Of a DNA stretch of 64,000 nucleotides, positions 42,896 through 52,788 are shown one piece after another. The position numbers were made by a program, and so were the translations under genes. Below the pieces are notes generated by a model. It saw only the letters and a list, made by a program, of their open reading frames with translations, was not told where the DNA came from and did not search any database. Every line of letters begins with the position of its first letter. The stretch's first letter is position 1. Where the stretch lies: positions 154,486-218,485 of the forward strand of contig CANLZY010000005.1 in the NCBI GenBank assembly GCA_947495685.1, given 5' to 3'. Source of the DNA: an uncultured Tropicimonas sp. (GTDB lineage: Bacteria; Pseudomonadota; Alphaproteobacteria; Rhodobacterales; Rhodobacteraceae).

Positions 42896-44291
42896 CGCCT
42901 TTCGCGCCACTGTCGCGCGCGTCGGCGACGCTCCGGCGATCATTGCGGCTGGACACGCGCCGCTGAGCTTTGCCGAACTGGACCGGCGGTCGGATGAGAT
43001 GGCGGCGTATGTGCAATCGCGCGGGTTGCGAAAGGGCGACCGGGCGCTTGTCGCGATGCCGGTGGGGCCAGCGCTGTATGTCGTACTGGCCGGATTGTGG
43101 AAGGCCGGTGTGGTCGCGGTGTTCCCCGAACCGGCGCTTGGGCTGTCGGGGTTGCGCCATGCGGTGCGGGTGACGCGCCCGAAGGCGATGGTGGCATCAG
43201 GCTGGTACAGGTGGTTGCGCTGGCTTCCCGGAATGTGGGGGCTGCGGCTGTTACGGGCCGATGGTGCCGGGGCGGTGGGGGCGCCGGTGCCGGTGTCGGC
43301 AGCCGACGCGGCGTTGATCTCGTTCACCACCGGGTCCACCGGCGCGCCCAAGGCGATCTCGCGCAGTCACGGTTTCCTGATGGCGCAATACGCGGCGGTG
43401 GACCCAATGCTGGCAACTGACCGGTCACCGCGCGATCTGGTGGCCTTTCCGGTGTTCGTGCTGGTGAACCTTGCGGCCGGGCGAACGTCTGTGCTGCCAA
43501 ACTGGACCCAGAAGCAGCAGTCGGATCTGTCGCCGGAGACCGTCAGCGAGTGGATCGGCGAGTCCGGTGCCACCCGTCTGCTGATCCCCCCGTCGATCTG
43601 CGAGACACTGGGGGCACAGGGTGTGCCAAGGGGCGTAACAGACATCTTTACCGGCGGTGGGCCGGTCTTTCCCGATGTGGTGCAGCGGTTGCGCCACAAG
43701 CGCGCAAACCTCCGCGTCGTGGCCGTTTACGGCTCGACCGAGGCCGAGCCGATTGCGGAGCTGGACTATGCCGAAACCACGCTTGCCGACTGGGCGGCGA
43801 TGAAGGCAGGGCAGGGGCTGCTGGCGGGACCGCCGGTGGCGGGACTGGCCGTGAGGATCGTTGACGGTGAGATCCAGGTTTCTGGGGCCCATGTGAACCA
43901 GGGGTATCTGGACCCGGCCCAGGACGGCGACAACAAGGTGCTGGCCGAGGGGCGGATCTGGCACCGTACGGGCGACGCTGGACGGATGGACGCGAAAGGG
44001 CGGTTGTGGCTTTTGGGGAGATGGCATCCGGGCCTGGCACAGAACCCGCCGGCGCTGGGCGTGGAGGCCGCGGCGAGGTTCTGGCCGGGCGTGAGCGGTG
44101 CAGCGCTGGTGCAGCGCCCCGGCGGACCCATTCTGGCGGTGGAGGGCGAGGGCACCCGGTTGCCGGTCTGGCAGGCGCAGGCGGCGGCGCTCGGGGTTGC
44201 TCAAGTGGTCCCGATCGCCCGTATTCCAATGGACCGGCGTCACGCCTCCAAGGTGGATCGGGCGGCATTGGATCGGCTGCTCGCCCCGTAA
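42879..44291 (+). CDS. AMP-forming acyl-CoA synthetase/ligase family protein
   Basis: This 470-residue ANL-superfamily adenylating enzyme has the phosphate loop SFTTGSTGAPKAISRSH (about 147-163), the VYGSTEAEP motif (about 285-293), WHRTGDAGRMD (about 363-373) and a C-terminal catalytic lysine in HASKVDR near residue 460. It should activate a carboxylic acid as acyl-AMP and transfer it to CoA or another acceptor. It is shorter than typical fatty acyl-CoA synthetases (about 550). GGAGG precedes the ATG. It is the last gene of the HMGR operon and may supply an acyl group to the GNAT-like enzyme. Confidence 0.82.
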   Translation: MSTLPNAFRATVARVGDAPAIIAAGHAPLSFAELDRRSDEMAAYVQSRGLRKGDRALVAMPVGPALYVVLAGLWKAGVVAVFPEPALGLSGLRHAVRVTRPKAMVASGWYRWLRWLPGMWGLRLLRADGAGAVGAPVPVSAADAALISFTTGSTGAPKAISRSHGFLMAQYAAVDPMLATDRSPRDLVAFPVFVLVNLAAGRTSVLPNWTQKQQSDLSPETVSEWIGESGATRLLIPPSICETLGAQGVPRGVTDIFTGGGPVFPDVVQRLRHKRANLRVVAVYGSTEAEPIAELDYAETTLADWAAMKAGQGLLAGPPVAGLAVRIVDGEIQVSGAHVNQGYLDPAQDGDNKVLAEGRIWHRTGDAGRMDAKGRLWLLGRWHPGLAQNPPALGVEAAARFWPGVSGAALVQRPGGPILAVEGEGTRLPVWQAQAAALGVAQVVPIARIPMDRRHASKVDRAALDRLLAP

Positions 44292-44407
44292 CAGCGTGAC
44301 TGACGCTCACGCAGCGTAGAGTCGCGCTGGGCACGGTTTCGGAGAATTGATGGAAAATGACCGGTAAAGGCTTGCCGCCCCGGTTGGGCTTTGGTTCAGT
44401 CCGGGCG

Positions 44408-45910
44408 ATGTCGAAAGAACGGATTCTCTTGTCGCGGCGTATGGTGCTGGCCGGATTGCTGTCTGGTGTAGCCGAAATGTCGTTTGCGGCGCCGCCAACG
44501 CGGTCCTTGCGTCCTGCCCCGCGACCCGGCGGGCCGGGGGCGCGGCTTTCACCGTCGGCCGAAGCGCTGGTCGGAAAGGCCAACCTTGGTGCGGCCAAGG
44601 TCGGTTTTGTCGTGGCGGATGCGACCACCGGCGAAGTCCTTGAGACGATGAACCCTCTGTTGGCGCAACCGCCTGCCAGCGTCGCCAAGGCGCTGACGGC
44701 GGTCTATGCGCTGGCGACCCTTGGGCCGGGGTATCGATTTGCGACCCGATTGATCGGCACTGGTCCGGTCGAAGACGGGGTGTTGAAGGGCGACCTGATC
44801 CTAGCCGGATCAGGCGATCCGACGCTTGACACCGACCGGCTCGCGGCTCTGGTAGACGGGTTGAAGGCGATGGGCGTGACCTCGGTCGCCGGGGCGTTCC
44901 GAACATGGGATGCCGCGCTGCCAGGCCTGCGGGTGATTGCAGACGATCAGCCGGATCAGGTCGGGTACAACCCGGCCATCTCGGGGCTGAACCTGAATTT
45001 CAACCGGGTGCATTTCGAATGGCGTCGCGCCGGGGCCGGTTGGAACGTCTCCATGGATGCGCGGTCAGCGACCCTCCGGCCAGATGTCCGGGTTTCGCGC
45101 ATGTCGGTCGTCACTCGGAGATACCCGATCTACACCTACGAGGATGGTGGCGAAACCGACCGTTGGACGGTGGCAAGCGGGGCGCTTGGCCAGAACGGCA
45201 GCCGTTGGCTGCCGGTGCGCAAGCCGACGGCCTATACCGCAGAAGTGTTCCAGGTTCTGGCGGGGTCCAAGGGCCTGCGGTTGTCGACGGCCACGCCGAT
45301 TGCCGACCTGCCCGAGGGCACGGTTCTGGCGCAGGTCGAGAGCGATGACCTGCGCAAGGTGCTGACGGCGATGCTGAAGTACTCGACCAATATCACCGCA
45401 GAAGCGATCGGACTGGCCTCGACTGCCGCGCGGGGAGACGTGCCCGCGAGCCTGGAGCAGTCGGCGATGGCCATGTCGGATTGGCTGGGCGGAAAGATCG
45501 CCAGCCCGAAGCCCGCTCTGGTGGACCACTCGGGACTGGGTGGGGACAGCCGGATCAGCGCCACGGAGATGGTGCGGGCGCTTGTGCGCGTCGGCCCCGA
45601 GGTCGACCTGGAACCGATGCTGAAGCCGATATCGATGAAGGACAACAAGGGTCGGCCGATTCCGGACTACCCGGCCACAATTCTGGCCAAGACCGGGACG
45701 TTGAACTTTGTCAGCGCACTGGCGGGGTACGTGAGCCTGCCGGACGGGCGCAAGCTGGCCTTTGCCACTTTCGTGGCCGACCCGGTCCGGCGGGATGCGA
45801 TTCCGCTGGCGGAACGCGAGCGGCCCTCGGGCGTCCGGAGCTGGACAGCCCGTGCACGGGCGTTGCAATTGCAGCTGATCGACCGCTGGAGCAACGTCCA
45901 CGCGAGCTGA
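44408..45910 (+). CDS. dacB: D-alanyl-D-alanine carboxypeptidase/endopeptidase (PBP4 type, DacB)
   Basis: This penicillin-binding S13-family protein has about 500 residues. Catalytic motifs are Ser91-x-x-Lys94 (PASVAK), Ser326-Thr-Asn328 (YSTN) and Lys428-Thr-Gly (KTGTL). The N-terminus MSKERILLSRRMVLAGLLSG has a twin-arginine-like stretch before a hydrophobic segment, so export through Tat is possible. It trims or cleaves peptidoglycan cross-bridges in the periplasm. ATG at 44357 would add 17 residues; the 44408 start gives a conventional leader. The 116-base gap before it and its different role suggest it is separate from the lipid operon. Confidence 0.9.
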   Translation: MSKERILLSRRMVLAGLLSGVAEMSFAAPPTRSLRPAPRPGGPGARLSPSAEALVGKANLGAAKVGFVVADATTGEVLETMNPLLAQPPASVAKALTAVYALATLGPGYRFATRLIGTGPVEDGVLKGDLILAGSGDPTLDTDRLAALVDGLKAMGVTSVAGAFRTWDAALPGLRVIADDQPDQVGYNPAISGLNLNFNRVHFEWRRAGAGWNVSMDARSATLRPDVRVSRMSVVTRRYPIYTYEDGGETDRWTVASGALGQNGSRWLPVRKPTAYTAEVFQVLAGSKGLRLSTATPIADLPEGTVLAQVESDDLRKVLTAMLKYSTNITAEAIGLASTAARGDVPASLEQSAMAMSDWLGGKIASPKPALVDHSGLGGDSRISATEMVRALVRVGPEVDLEPMLKPISMKDNKGRPIPDYPATILAKTGTLNFVSALAGYVSLPDGRKLAFATFVADPVRRDAIPLAERERPSGVRSWTARARALQLQLIDRWSNVHAS

Positions 45911-45993
45911 ACTGCGCCGGACCGCCGGCACACGCCAGGACCGTGCGTAGCCCGGTCGCCACGAGGGCAAGGACCCGCCCGGTGCCGCCTGGA

Positions 45994-46416
45994 TCAGACC
46001 GTCAGGTGACGGGCGCGGGCGCCGCGTTCGATGGCCGCCGCGTTCAGGCGTGGAATATCGAGCTGGTAGCGCATTTCCTGAAGCATCCGCAGTTCTTCGT
46101 CGGTCAGGCGACCATCGGCTGCGGCGACATCGCAGCAGATCGCATAGGCGGTCTCGTACAACGGGGCAGGCAGGGCCTCCCGCGCGAGCCCGAGGAGCGC
46201 ATCGACACCGTCTTCGTCCTCGAACAGGTCAAAGACCAGATTGGCCATGTCCCGGATGTTATCGGGGTCATAGTCGGCAAAGACCGGCAGGTGATTCACG
46301 ATCCGCTCGATGGTCACGAGCTCCGACGTGCGGATGTTTTCGTCCGAGACAGAGGTGGCGATCATCAGCGCGACGAGGGCGTCCTGAGGGGAAAGCGGAT
46401 TTTGGTCCTGGGGCAT
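45994..46416 (-). CDS. TerB-like (tellurite resistance TerB family) protein
   Basis: This 140-residue all-helical acidic protein has TerB-like features: SPQDALVALMIATSVSDENI near the start, an acidic mid segment (FDLFEDEDGVD) and the C-terminal AYAICCDVAAADGRLTDEEL motif (about 92-112) with metal-binding-type acidic residues. TerB-family proteins are often linked to envelope stress or membrane-associated complexes; the exact role here is unknown. AAGGAG lies 7 bases upstream. It is convergent with dacB and divergent from lysS. Confidence 0.8.
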   Translation of the reverse strand: MPQDQNPLSPQDALVALMIATSVSDENIRTSELVTIERIVNHLPVFADYDPDNIRDMANLVFDLFEDEDGVDALLGLAREALPAPLYETAYAICCDVAAADGRLTDEELRMLQEMRYQLDIPRLNAAAIERGARARHLTV

Positions 46417-46559
46417 CGTTGGCTCCTTCGCCGTGGGTGTGTCCTGCTTGATTTATTGACGCAGAGGCCGCCCCGCAATAGGGAGTGGCGCAGTCTGGCA
46501 AAATGGCCGGGCTGGAATACGTGGCATGGGGCCGCGTGACCACAGGAAAGACCGTTTCA

Positions 46560-48140
46560 ATGTCCGAACTCCGCGAAGTTGCAATGTCCTCCAAGGCCTG
46601 GCCTTTCGAGGAGGCACGCAGAGTGTTGAAACGCTACGAGAAGGCCCCGCCGGAAAAGGGTTACGTGCTGTTCCAGACGGGATATGGCCCCAGCGGCCTG
46701 CCCCATATCGGCACGTTTGGCGAGGTCGCCCGCACCACGATGGTGCGCAAGGCGTTCGAGATCCTGTCGGATATTCCGACCCGGCTGATCTGCTTTTCCG
46801 ACGACATGGACGGGTTTCGCAAGGTGCCGGGTAACCTGCCCAACCAGGAGATGCTGGCCAAGCACCTCGGCCTTCCGCTGACCGACGTGCCGGACCCGTT
46901 CGGCACGCACGAAGGTTTTGCCCAGCACAACAATGCGCGGCTGTGTGCGTTCCTGGACAGCTTTGGTTTCGAGTACGAGTTTGCCTCGGCCACCGAGTAT
47001 TACCGCGCCGGCAAGCTCGACGAGATGCTGCTTGTGGCGCTGGCACGCTTTGACAAGATCATGGAGATCATGCTGCCGACGCTGGGCACCGAGCGGCAGG
47101 CGACCTATTCGCCCTTCCTGCCGGTCAGCCCGAAGACGGGCCATGTGCTGCAGGTGCCGACGCTGGAGCGCAACGTCGAGAAGGGCACGATCGTCTACGA
47201 GGAGCCTGACGGCGAACGGGTCGAGGTGCCGGTCACCGGCGGCCATGTGAAGATGCAGTGGAAGCCCGACTGGGCGCTGCGCTGGGCCGCCCTGGGTGTG
47301 GATTACGAGATGTCGGGAAAGGACCTGATCGACTCGGTCACGCAATCGACCAAGATTTGCCGGGCCCTGGGCAAGAAGCCGCCGGAAACGCTGTCTTACG
47401 AGCTGTTCAACGACGAGACCGGCCAGAAGATCTCCAAGTCGAAGGGCAATGGGCTGTCGATGGAAGAGTGGCTGACCTATGCCGCGCCCGAGAGCCTGTC
47501 GTATTTCATGTACCTGAAGCCGAAGACCGCCAAGCGACTGTATTTCGACGTCATTCCCAAGGCCGTGGACGAGTACCACCAGCAGTTGAACGCCTATCCC
47601 GGGCAGGATGCCAAGGGGCAGTTGAACAACCCGGTGTTTCATATCCACGGGGCCGATGCCGTGCCGACCTCAGACATGGTGGTGAGCTTTGCCATGCTGC
47701 TGAACCTGGCCTCGGTGGCAGGGGCCGAGGACAAGGACGCCCTGTGGGGGTTCATCCGCCGCTATGCGCCCGATGCCAGTGCCGAGACACATCCCCAGCT
47801 GGATGCAGCGGCGGGGTTTGCCGTGCGGTACTTCAATGACTTCGTGAAGCCCAGCAAGGTGTTCCGGGCTCCGACGGACACGGAGCGGGCCGCGCTGGAG
47901 GATCTGGCTCAGCGGCTGCGTGACTGGGACGGCGGGCTGGATGCCGAAGAGTTGCAGAGTGTCGTCTTTGCTGTCGGCAAGGCGCATGCGTTCGACCCGT
48001 TGCGGGACTGGTTCAAGGCGATCTACGAGGTGCTGATGGGGGCCAGCCAGGGGCCGCGGTTCGGCGGGTTCATCGCGCTGTACGGCGTTGACGAAACGGT
48101 GGCGTTGATCGAACGGGGTCTTGCCGGGGAATTGGGCTGA
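46560..48140 (+). CDS. lysS: lysyl-tRNA synthetase, class I
   Basis: This 526-residue class I LysRS, the archaeal-type enzyme kept by many alphaproteobacteria, charges tRNA-Lys. The HIGH-like motif is PHIGTFGE (about 46-53) and the KMSKS-like motif is KISKSKGN (about 290-297); [12 protein letters not shown] lies between them. I start at 46560 ([20 protein letters not shown]), which matches family N-termini; an upstream ATG at 46485 would add 25 atypical residues. The 143-base gap to the divergent TerB-like gene should carry its promoter. Confidence 0.94.
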   Translation: MSELREVAMSSKAWPFEEARRVLKRYEKAPPEKGYVLFQTGYGPSGLPHIGTFGEVARTTMVRKAFEILSDIPTRLICFSDDMDGFRKVPGNLPNQEMLAKHLGLPLTDVPDPFGTHEGFAQHNNARLCAFLDSFGFEYEFASATEYYRAGKLDEMLLVALARFDKIMEIMLPTLGTERQATYSPFLPVSPKTGHVLQVPTLERNVEKGTIVYEEPDGERVEVPVTGGHVKMQWKPDWALRWAALGVDYEMSGKDLIDSVTQSTKICRALGKKPPETLSYELFNDETGQKISKSKGNGLSMEEWLTYAAPESLSYFMYLKPKTAKRLYFDVIPKAVDEYHQQLNAYPGQDAKGQLNNPVFHIHGADAVPTSDMVVSFAMLLNLASVAGAEDKDALWGFIRRYAPDASAETHPQLDAAAGFAVRYFNDFVKPSKVFRAPTDTERAALEDLAQRLRDWDGGLDAEELQSVVFAVGKAHAFDPLRDWFKAIYEVLMGASQGPRFGGFIALYGVDETVALIERGLAGELG

Positions 48141-48303
48141 GCCCGGGCCAGGTCGGGGCGTCCTCGGAAACCGGGGGCGCTCCCGCCCGGCATTGATGCC
48201 TTCCGGCACCAACGTCCAGTTGGGCATGGCGCGCCTGCGCGCGCAGTCAGGGATTGAACGGATCGCTTTTCGGGCTAGGTCCTTCCGTCAGGAGGAGAGG
48301 CTC

Positions 48304-48717
48304 ATGGTTCGATTGCTGATGTCAGCCTGTGCGATTGCGTTTTTTGCTGCGGGTCCGGTGCTGGCCCAGGATGGGGTGGGGACGCAGACCGAAGCGGTGA
48401 TCCGGGATCAGATTGCTGCGTTTGGCGAGGGCGACACGGCGCGCGCCTTTGACCATGCCTCGGAGTTCATCCAGCGCCGGTTCGGCGATCCGGCCAGGTT
48501 CGGCGCGATGGTGCAGCAGGGTTACCCGATGATCTGGGGAACGGAAGCCCTGGCGTTTGGCGCATTGGCGGAACGCGACGGACGCCTGATGCAGCGAGTC
48601 ATCGTCACCGGCCCGAACGGCGTTCCCCATGCCTTCGACTACGAGATGGTGCCTGACACCGATGGCTGGAAGATCAACGGTGTCTATCCGGTCGCGCCGC
48701 CCGAGGTGGGGGCCTGA
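48304..48717 (+). CDS. DUF4864 exported protein
   Basis: This 137-residue protein has a signal peptide ([19 protein letters not shown]) and a mature DUF4864 domain: [20 protein letters not shown] (about 31-50), [20 protein letters not shown] and a C-terminal [18 protein letters not shown]. The domain resembles NTF2-like folds and its function is unknown. A strong AGGAGGAG site precedes the ATG. The upstream 160 bases after lysS contain no other gene. It is convergent with slyX. Confidence 0.82.
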   Translation: MVRLLMSACAIAFFAAGPVLAQDGVGTQTEAVIRDQIAAFGEGDTARAFDHASEFIQRRFGDPARFGAMVQQGYPMIWGTEALAFGALAERDGRLMQRVIVTGPNGVPHAFDYEMVPDTDGWKINGVYPVAPPEVGA

Positions 48718-48738
48718 CCCGATACCCCTGCACTCCGC

Positions 48739-48939
48739 CTAGTAGTGCGGCGGACGTTCGTCGCCCACCACGACCCCACCGCCGGCATCCGCCTCGGACT
48801 CGGCGGCGCGTTGCAGCAGCATGGCGACCTTTCGGGTCAGCTGATCGATTTCAGTGCCCTGTCGTGCGACCATATCCGACAGGTCCTCGGTCGCGGCGCG
48901 CAGGAACGCCAGCTCTTCTTCGACTTTCAGATTGCTCAT
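48739..48939 (-). CDS. slyX: SlyX family protein
   Basis: This 66-residue coiled-coil protein ([20 protein letters not shown], then [14 protein letters not shown]) ends in the PPHY tail typical of SlyX. Length and tail match the family, whose function is unclear. AGGGGAG precedes the ATG at 48939; a longer reading to 49071 adds unrelated residues. It is divergent from hisS with a 101-base gap. Confidence 0.85.
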   Translation of the reverse strand: MSNLKVEEELAFLRAATEDLSDMVARQGTEIDQLTRKVAMLLQRAAESEADAGGGVVVGDERPPHY

Positions 48940-49040
48940 GTGCGCTCCCCTTGGTGTTGCGACCTTTTCGAGGCCATGCTTGCGGGCTAGGCCCCCTTGG
49001 GCTAGACGCAGCCGCGACGATATACCCGAGGATCGCCGAC

Positions 49041-50531
49041 ATGGCCAAGGACAAGAAGCCCCGCCGCCCAAAGGCAGAAACGCCGAAGGGCTTTCGCGAC
49101 TATTTTGGCGCGGAAGTGGCAGACCGCAATCGGATGCTGCAACAGATTTCCGAGGTGTATCATCTGTACGGATTCGAGCCGCTGGAAACCTCGGCGGTGG
49201 AAACGGTCGAGGCCCTGGGCAAATACCTGCCCGACGTGGACCGCCCGAACGAGGGTGTGTTTGCCTGGGAAGAAGACAATGACTGGCTGGCGCTGCGTTA
49301 TGACCTGACGGCGCCGCTGGCCCGCGTGGCCGCGCAGTTCCGCAATGATCTGCCCAACCCGTACCGTCGCTATGCGATGGGACCGGTCTGGCGCAACGAG
49401 AAACCGGGGCCGGGGCGGTTCCGACAGTTCTACCAATGCGATGCCGACACGGTGGGCGCGGCTTCCGTGGCCGCGGATGCCGAGATATGTTCGATGCTGA
49501 CCCATACGCTGGAGGCGGTGGGCATTCCGCGCGGCGACTACCTGGTGCGGATCAACAACCGCAAGGTGCTGAACGGCGTGATGGAAACGGCGGGCGTTCT
49601 GGATCCCTCGGATCCGTCGAAGTTCGAGGCCGAACGCGGGATTGTCCTGCGCGCCATCGACAAGCTGGACCGGCTGGGCGAGGACGGCGTGCGGGCGTTG
49701 CTGGGGGCCGGGCGCAAGGACGCCTCGGGCGATTTCACGGATGGCGCCGGGCTGGCAGATGAGCAGGCCGAGATCGTCATGGGTTTCATTGGCGCCAAGC
49801 GTGCCGATGGTGGCGCGACGGTCGCGCGGCTGCGTGAACTGGTCGGCGGGTCGCAGATCGGCGGCGAGGGCGTGGACGAGTTGGAGACCATCGCAGACCT
49901 GCTGGCGGCCCAGGGGATCGGGCCCGACCGGGCCGAGATCGATCCGTCCGTCGTGCGCGGTCTGGGGTACTACACCGGACCGGTCTTCGAAGCCGAGTTG
50001 ACCTTTGAAATTCTCGACGAAAGGGGCAAGCCACGGCAGTTTGGCTCCGTCTCGGGCGGCGGGCGCTATGACGATCTGGTGAAACGCTTCACCGGGCAGG
50101 CGGTGCCTGCGACCGGGATTTCGATCGGGGTCGACCGGTTGTTGGCCGCGTTGCGGGAAAAGGGGCGGATGGATGGGTCCAGCGTCGGGCCGGTGATCGT
50201 GACGGTGATGGACCGCAACCGGATGGCCGACTACCAGACCATGGTTGGCGAGCTGCGCCAGGCAGGCATTCGCTCCGAGGTGTACCTGGGAAATCCGAAG
50301 AACTTCGGCAACCAGTTGAAATACGCCGACAAGCGCAACGCGCCGGTCGCCGTGATCCAGGGCGAGGACGAAGCGGCGCGAGGCGTTGTGCAGGTAAAGG
50401 ACCTGGTGCTGGGCGCAAAGATCGCCGCCAGCGCCAGCCTTGAAGAATGGAAGAGCCAGCCGGCGCAGCGCGAGATTGCACGCGGGGACCTGGTGGCGGA
50501 AATCCGCAAGATGCTCGGAACGGAGAGCTGA
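49041..50531 (+). CDS. hisS: histidyl-tRNA synthetase
   Basis: This 496-residue class II HisRS has motif 1 region [12 protein letters not shown], motif 2 [20 protein letters not shown] (about 110-129), [25 protein letters not shown] and motif 3 [12 protein letters not shown]. It charges tRNA-His. The ATG at 49041 gives the usual basic start [18 protein letters not shown]. It precedes hisZ by 3 bases, the common alphaproteobacterial arrangement with the HisRS paralogue HisZ. Confidence 0.95.
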   Translation: MAKDKKPRRPKAETPKGFRDYFGAEVADRNRMLQQISEVYHLYGFEPLETSAVETVEALGKYLPDVDRPNEGVFAWEEDNDWLALRYDLTAPLARVAAQFRNDLPNPYRRYAMGPVWRNEKPGPGRFRQFYQCDADTVGAASVAADAEICSMLTHTLEAVGIPRGDYLVRINNRKVLNGVMETAGVLDPSDPSKFEAERGIVLRAIDKLDRLGEDGVRALLGAGRKDASGDFTDGAGLADEQAEIVMGFIGAKRADGGATVARLRELVGGSQIGGEGVDELETIADLLAAQGIGPDRAEIDPSVVRGLGYYTGPVFEAELTFEILDERGKPRQFGSVSGGGRYDDLVKRFTGQAVPATGISIGVDRLLAALREKGRMDGSSVGPVIVTVMDRNRMADYQTMVGELRQAGIRSEVYLGNPKNFGNQLKYADKRNAPVAVIQGEDEAARGVVQVKDLVLGAKIAASASLEEWKSQPAQREIARGDLVAEIRKMLGTES

Positions 50532-50534
50532 TCG

Positions 50535-51650
50535 ATGCAACCGACCAAGGATCAGGTCCGCGCCGAAGCAGCGCGACTGCAGGCGTTGTTTCTGGAGACC
50601 GGCGCAAAGGCCGTTGATCCGAACATCTTGCAACCGGCAAATATCCTTCTGGACCTGTATGGCGAGGACATTCGTGCCCGTGCCTATGTGACCGGTGACC
50701 CGTTGAAGGGCGAGCAGATGCTGCGCCCGGACTTCACGGTGCCGGTGGTGCAGATGCACGTCGCAAACGGCGACGGCGCGGCGCGCTATACCTATGCCGG
50801 TGAAGTGTTCCGGCGTCAGGAAGTGCCGGAACTGGGCCGGACGAACGAGTATTTTCAGGTCGGGCTGGAACTGTTCGATTCCGAGGATGCCGCCGAAGCG
50901 GAGGCCGAGGTCTTTGACCGGTTTTCCTCTGCGCTGGCACCGCTGGGGCTGCGCGCGGCCATGGGAGACATTGGCCTGCTGATTGCTGCCGTGGCCGGAT
51001 TGAAGACGACCGAGGCACGCAAGAACGCCCTGATGCGCCATCTGTGGCGCCCACGGCGGTTTCGGGCTCTGCTTGACCGGTATTCCGGCCGGACGCCGCC
51101 GCCGCCGTCGCGCCGCGCGTTGTTGAAACGGCTTGAACGCGAGATGCCGCAGAACATGGTCCAGGCCGTGGGGCCGCACATCGGCCTGCGATCCGAGGCC
51201 GAGATCGAGCAGCGGCTGGAAACCTTGCGCATCGAGGCGGCGGCACCGCCGTTGTCGGCTGCGCAGGTCACCCTGATCGACGACATGCTGGACATCCGCG
51301 AGACACCGGCAAATGCACTGGAACGGCTGCGCGACATCGCGGTGGACATGCCGGCGCTGGACCCGGCGCTGGACCGCCTGGAACGTCGACTGGACGCGAT
51401 GCGCGCGCGTGGCGTTGCGCTGGACCAGGTCGAGTTCGAGGCCAGCTATGGGCGGACGACGATGGAGTACTACGACGGCTTCGTGTTCGGCTTTTACGCT
51501 GGTGGACGTCCGCACCTGCCACCCGTGGCCTCTGGCGGGCGCTATGATGCTTTGACACGGGTTCTGGGGCAGGGCCGGGAGATTCCGGCTGTTGGCGGGA
51601 TGATCCGCCCCGGCTTGGCGCTGGAACTGGCCGGAAAGGGTGCGGCATGA
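50535..51650 (+). CDS. hisZ: ATP phosphoribosyltransferase regulatory subunit HisZ
   Basis: This 371-residue HisRS-like protein lacks the anticodon-binding domain. It has LRPDFTVPVVQMHVANGDGA and YTYAGEVFRRQEVPELGRTN (about 55-100) and ends with GGRYDALTRVLGQ and MIRPGLALEL. HisZ activates the short HisG and mediates histidine feedback. Its stop overlaps the hisG ATG by four bases (ATGA). Confidence 0.94.
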   Translation: MQPTKDQVRAEAARLQALFLETGAKAVDPNILQPANILLDLYGEDIRARAYVTGDPLKGEQMLRPDFTVPVVQMHVANGDGAARYTYAGEVFRRQEVPELGRTNEYFQVGLELFDSEDAAEAEAEVFDRFSSALAPLGLRAAMGDIGLLIAAVAGLKTTEARKNALMRHLWRPRRFRALLDRYSGRTPPPPSRRALLKRLEREMPQNMVQAVGPHIGLRSEAEIEQRLETLRIEAAAPPLSAAQVTLIDDMLDIRETPANALERLRDIAVDMPALDPALDRLERRLDAMRARGVALDQVEFEASYGRTTMEYYDGFVFGFYAGGRPHLPPVASGGRYDALTRVLGQGREIPAVGGMIRPGLALELAGKGAA

Positions 51651-52339
51651 GGCTGAAACTTGGGGTGCCCTCGAAGGGCCGGCTGATGGAAAAGACCTTT
51701 GACTGGTTCGGGGCCCGGGGGCTTGAACTTCGTCGGACGGGGTCGGACCGGGAATACGCCGGTGCCGTTGGCGGGATCGAGGGCGTGGACCTTGTGCTGC
51801 TGTCCGCCGGAGAGATCCCGCGCGAACTGGATGCCGGCCGGATTCACCTGGGCGTGACCGGGACGGACCTCGTGCGCGAGCGCATTCCGGATTGGGCCAG
51901 GCGCGTCGAGGAGATTTCCCGCATGGGGTTCGGGCAGGCGGACCTGATCATCGCGGTTCCCAAATGCTGGATCGATGTCGACACGCTGGAAGATCTGGAT
52001 GCTGCTGCAGCGGCCTTCCGGCGGGAGCACGGCCACAGGCTGCGGATCGCCACCAAGTATCACCGCCTGGTGCGGGAATTTCTGCGCGAAGCCGGTGTGG
52101 CGGACTACAGGCTGGTGGACAGCCAGGGCGCGACCGAGGGTACGGTGAAGAACCTGACCGCCGAGGCCGTGGCCGATATCACCTCCACGGGCGACACGCT
52201 GCGCGCCAACCACCTGAAGATCATCTCGGATGGAATCATCCACCGCAGCCAGGCGACCCTGTTCCGGTCGAAGTCGGCCAGTTGGGGCGATCAGGAACGG
52301 GCGGCGATGACCGCGGTGGAGCGCAAGATCTCGGCCTGA
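51647..52339 (+). CDS. hisG: ATP phosphoribosyltransferase, short form (HisG)
   Basis: This 230-residue short-form HisG, lacking the C-terminal regulatory domain, has LGVPSKGRLMEKTFDWF at the start, GVTGTDLVRE (about 71-80), RIATKYHRLVREFL and DSQGATEGTVKNL (about 159-171). It catalyses the first step of histidine synthesis (ATP + PRPP) and depends on HisZ, encoded immediately upstream with overlapping stop/start. Confidence 0.95.
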   Translation: MRLKLGVPSKGRLMEKTFDWFGARGLELRRTGSDREYAGAVGGIEGVDLVLLSAGEIPRELDAGRIHLGVTGTDLVRERIPDWARRVEEISRMGFGQADLIIAVPKCWIDVDTLEDLDAAAAAFRREHGHRLRIATKYHRLVREFLREAGVADYRLVDSQGATEGTVKNLTAEAVADITSTGDTLRANHLKIISDGIIHRSQATLFRSKSASWGDQERAAMTAVERKISA

Positions 52340-52346
52340 GCCAAGG

Positions 52347-52706
52347 CTACTGGCCGAACAGGTCTTTCATGTGAAGATAATAGGCCTCCTGCAGCGGAGC
52401 CATGGCCGTGAGTTGGTCATCGGAAAAGCTGCAGGTGCCGGCAAACCACGCATCGCTCACCGGCATGTCCTTGATCATGCCGAGGATCTGCTGTGCCATC
52501 TGTTCGGACAGGGCCGGGGGCTCGTCGGCCCCGAACATGGTGTCCAGGTCGGCTGTCAGGTCTTCGACGGGGCGGGTGGCCCAGGCGGCCTTCTCCTCGC
52601 ACGTGCCATCGACGAAGAGTTCCGGCGCCATGTTCTGGGCAAGGGCCGTTCCGGGAAGGGCGATACAGGCGCAGAGGGCCGCTGTGCGCGTGAGCGAAAA
52701 CGTCAT
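52347..52706 (-). CDS. small exported protein, unknown function
   Basis: This 119-residue protein has a signal peptide (SLTRTAALCACIALPGTALAQ) and a mature acidic part with a likely disulfide (Cys in DGTCEEKAAW and Cys in FAGTCSFSD). I recognise no motif or family. AAGGAT precedes the ATG at 52706; a longer reading to 52880 would overlap the neighbouring gene and hide the signal peptide. It is convergent with hisG, 7 bases apart. Confidence 0.65.
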   Translation of the reverse strand: MTFSLTRTAALCACIALPGTALAQNMAPELFVDGTCEEKAAWATRPVEDLTADLDTMFGADEPPALSEQMAQQILGMIKDMPVSDAWFAGTCSFSDDQLTAMAPLQEAYYLHMKDLFGQ

Positions 52707-52788
52707 ACGACAATCCTTTTGAAGCCAAATTCGATCCGTGAAGTCTGGCAGGATAGCGCGGCGGATCAAGTGCCCAGATGTTTGGCCG

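Noticed and set aside
48141..48303. Possible tRNA or small RNA in the GC-rich gap after lysS
   Set aside because: GGGATTGAAC looked slightly like a T-loop, but no acceptor stem or anticodon arm could be paired around it.
49002..51515. 837-codon minus-strand open frame opposite hisS-hisZ
   Set aside because: Antisense shadow of two conserved genes.
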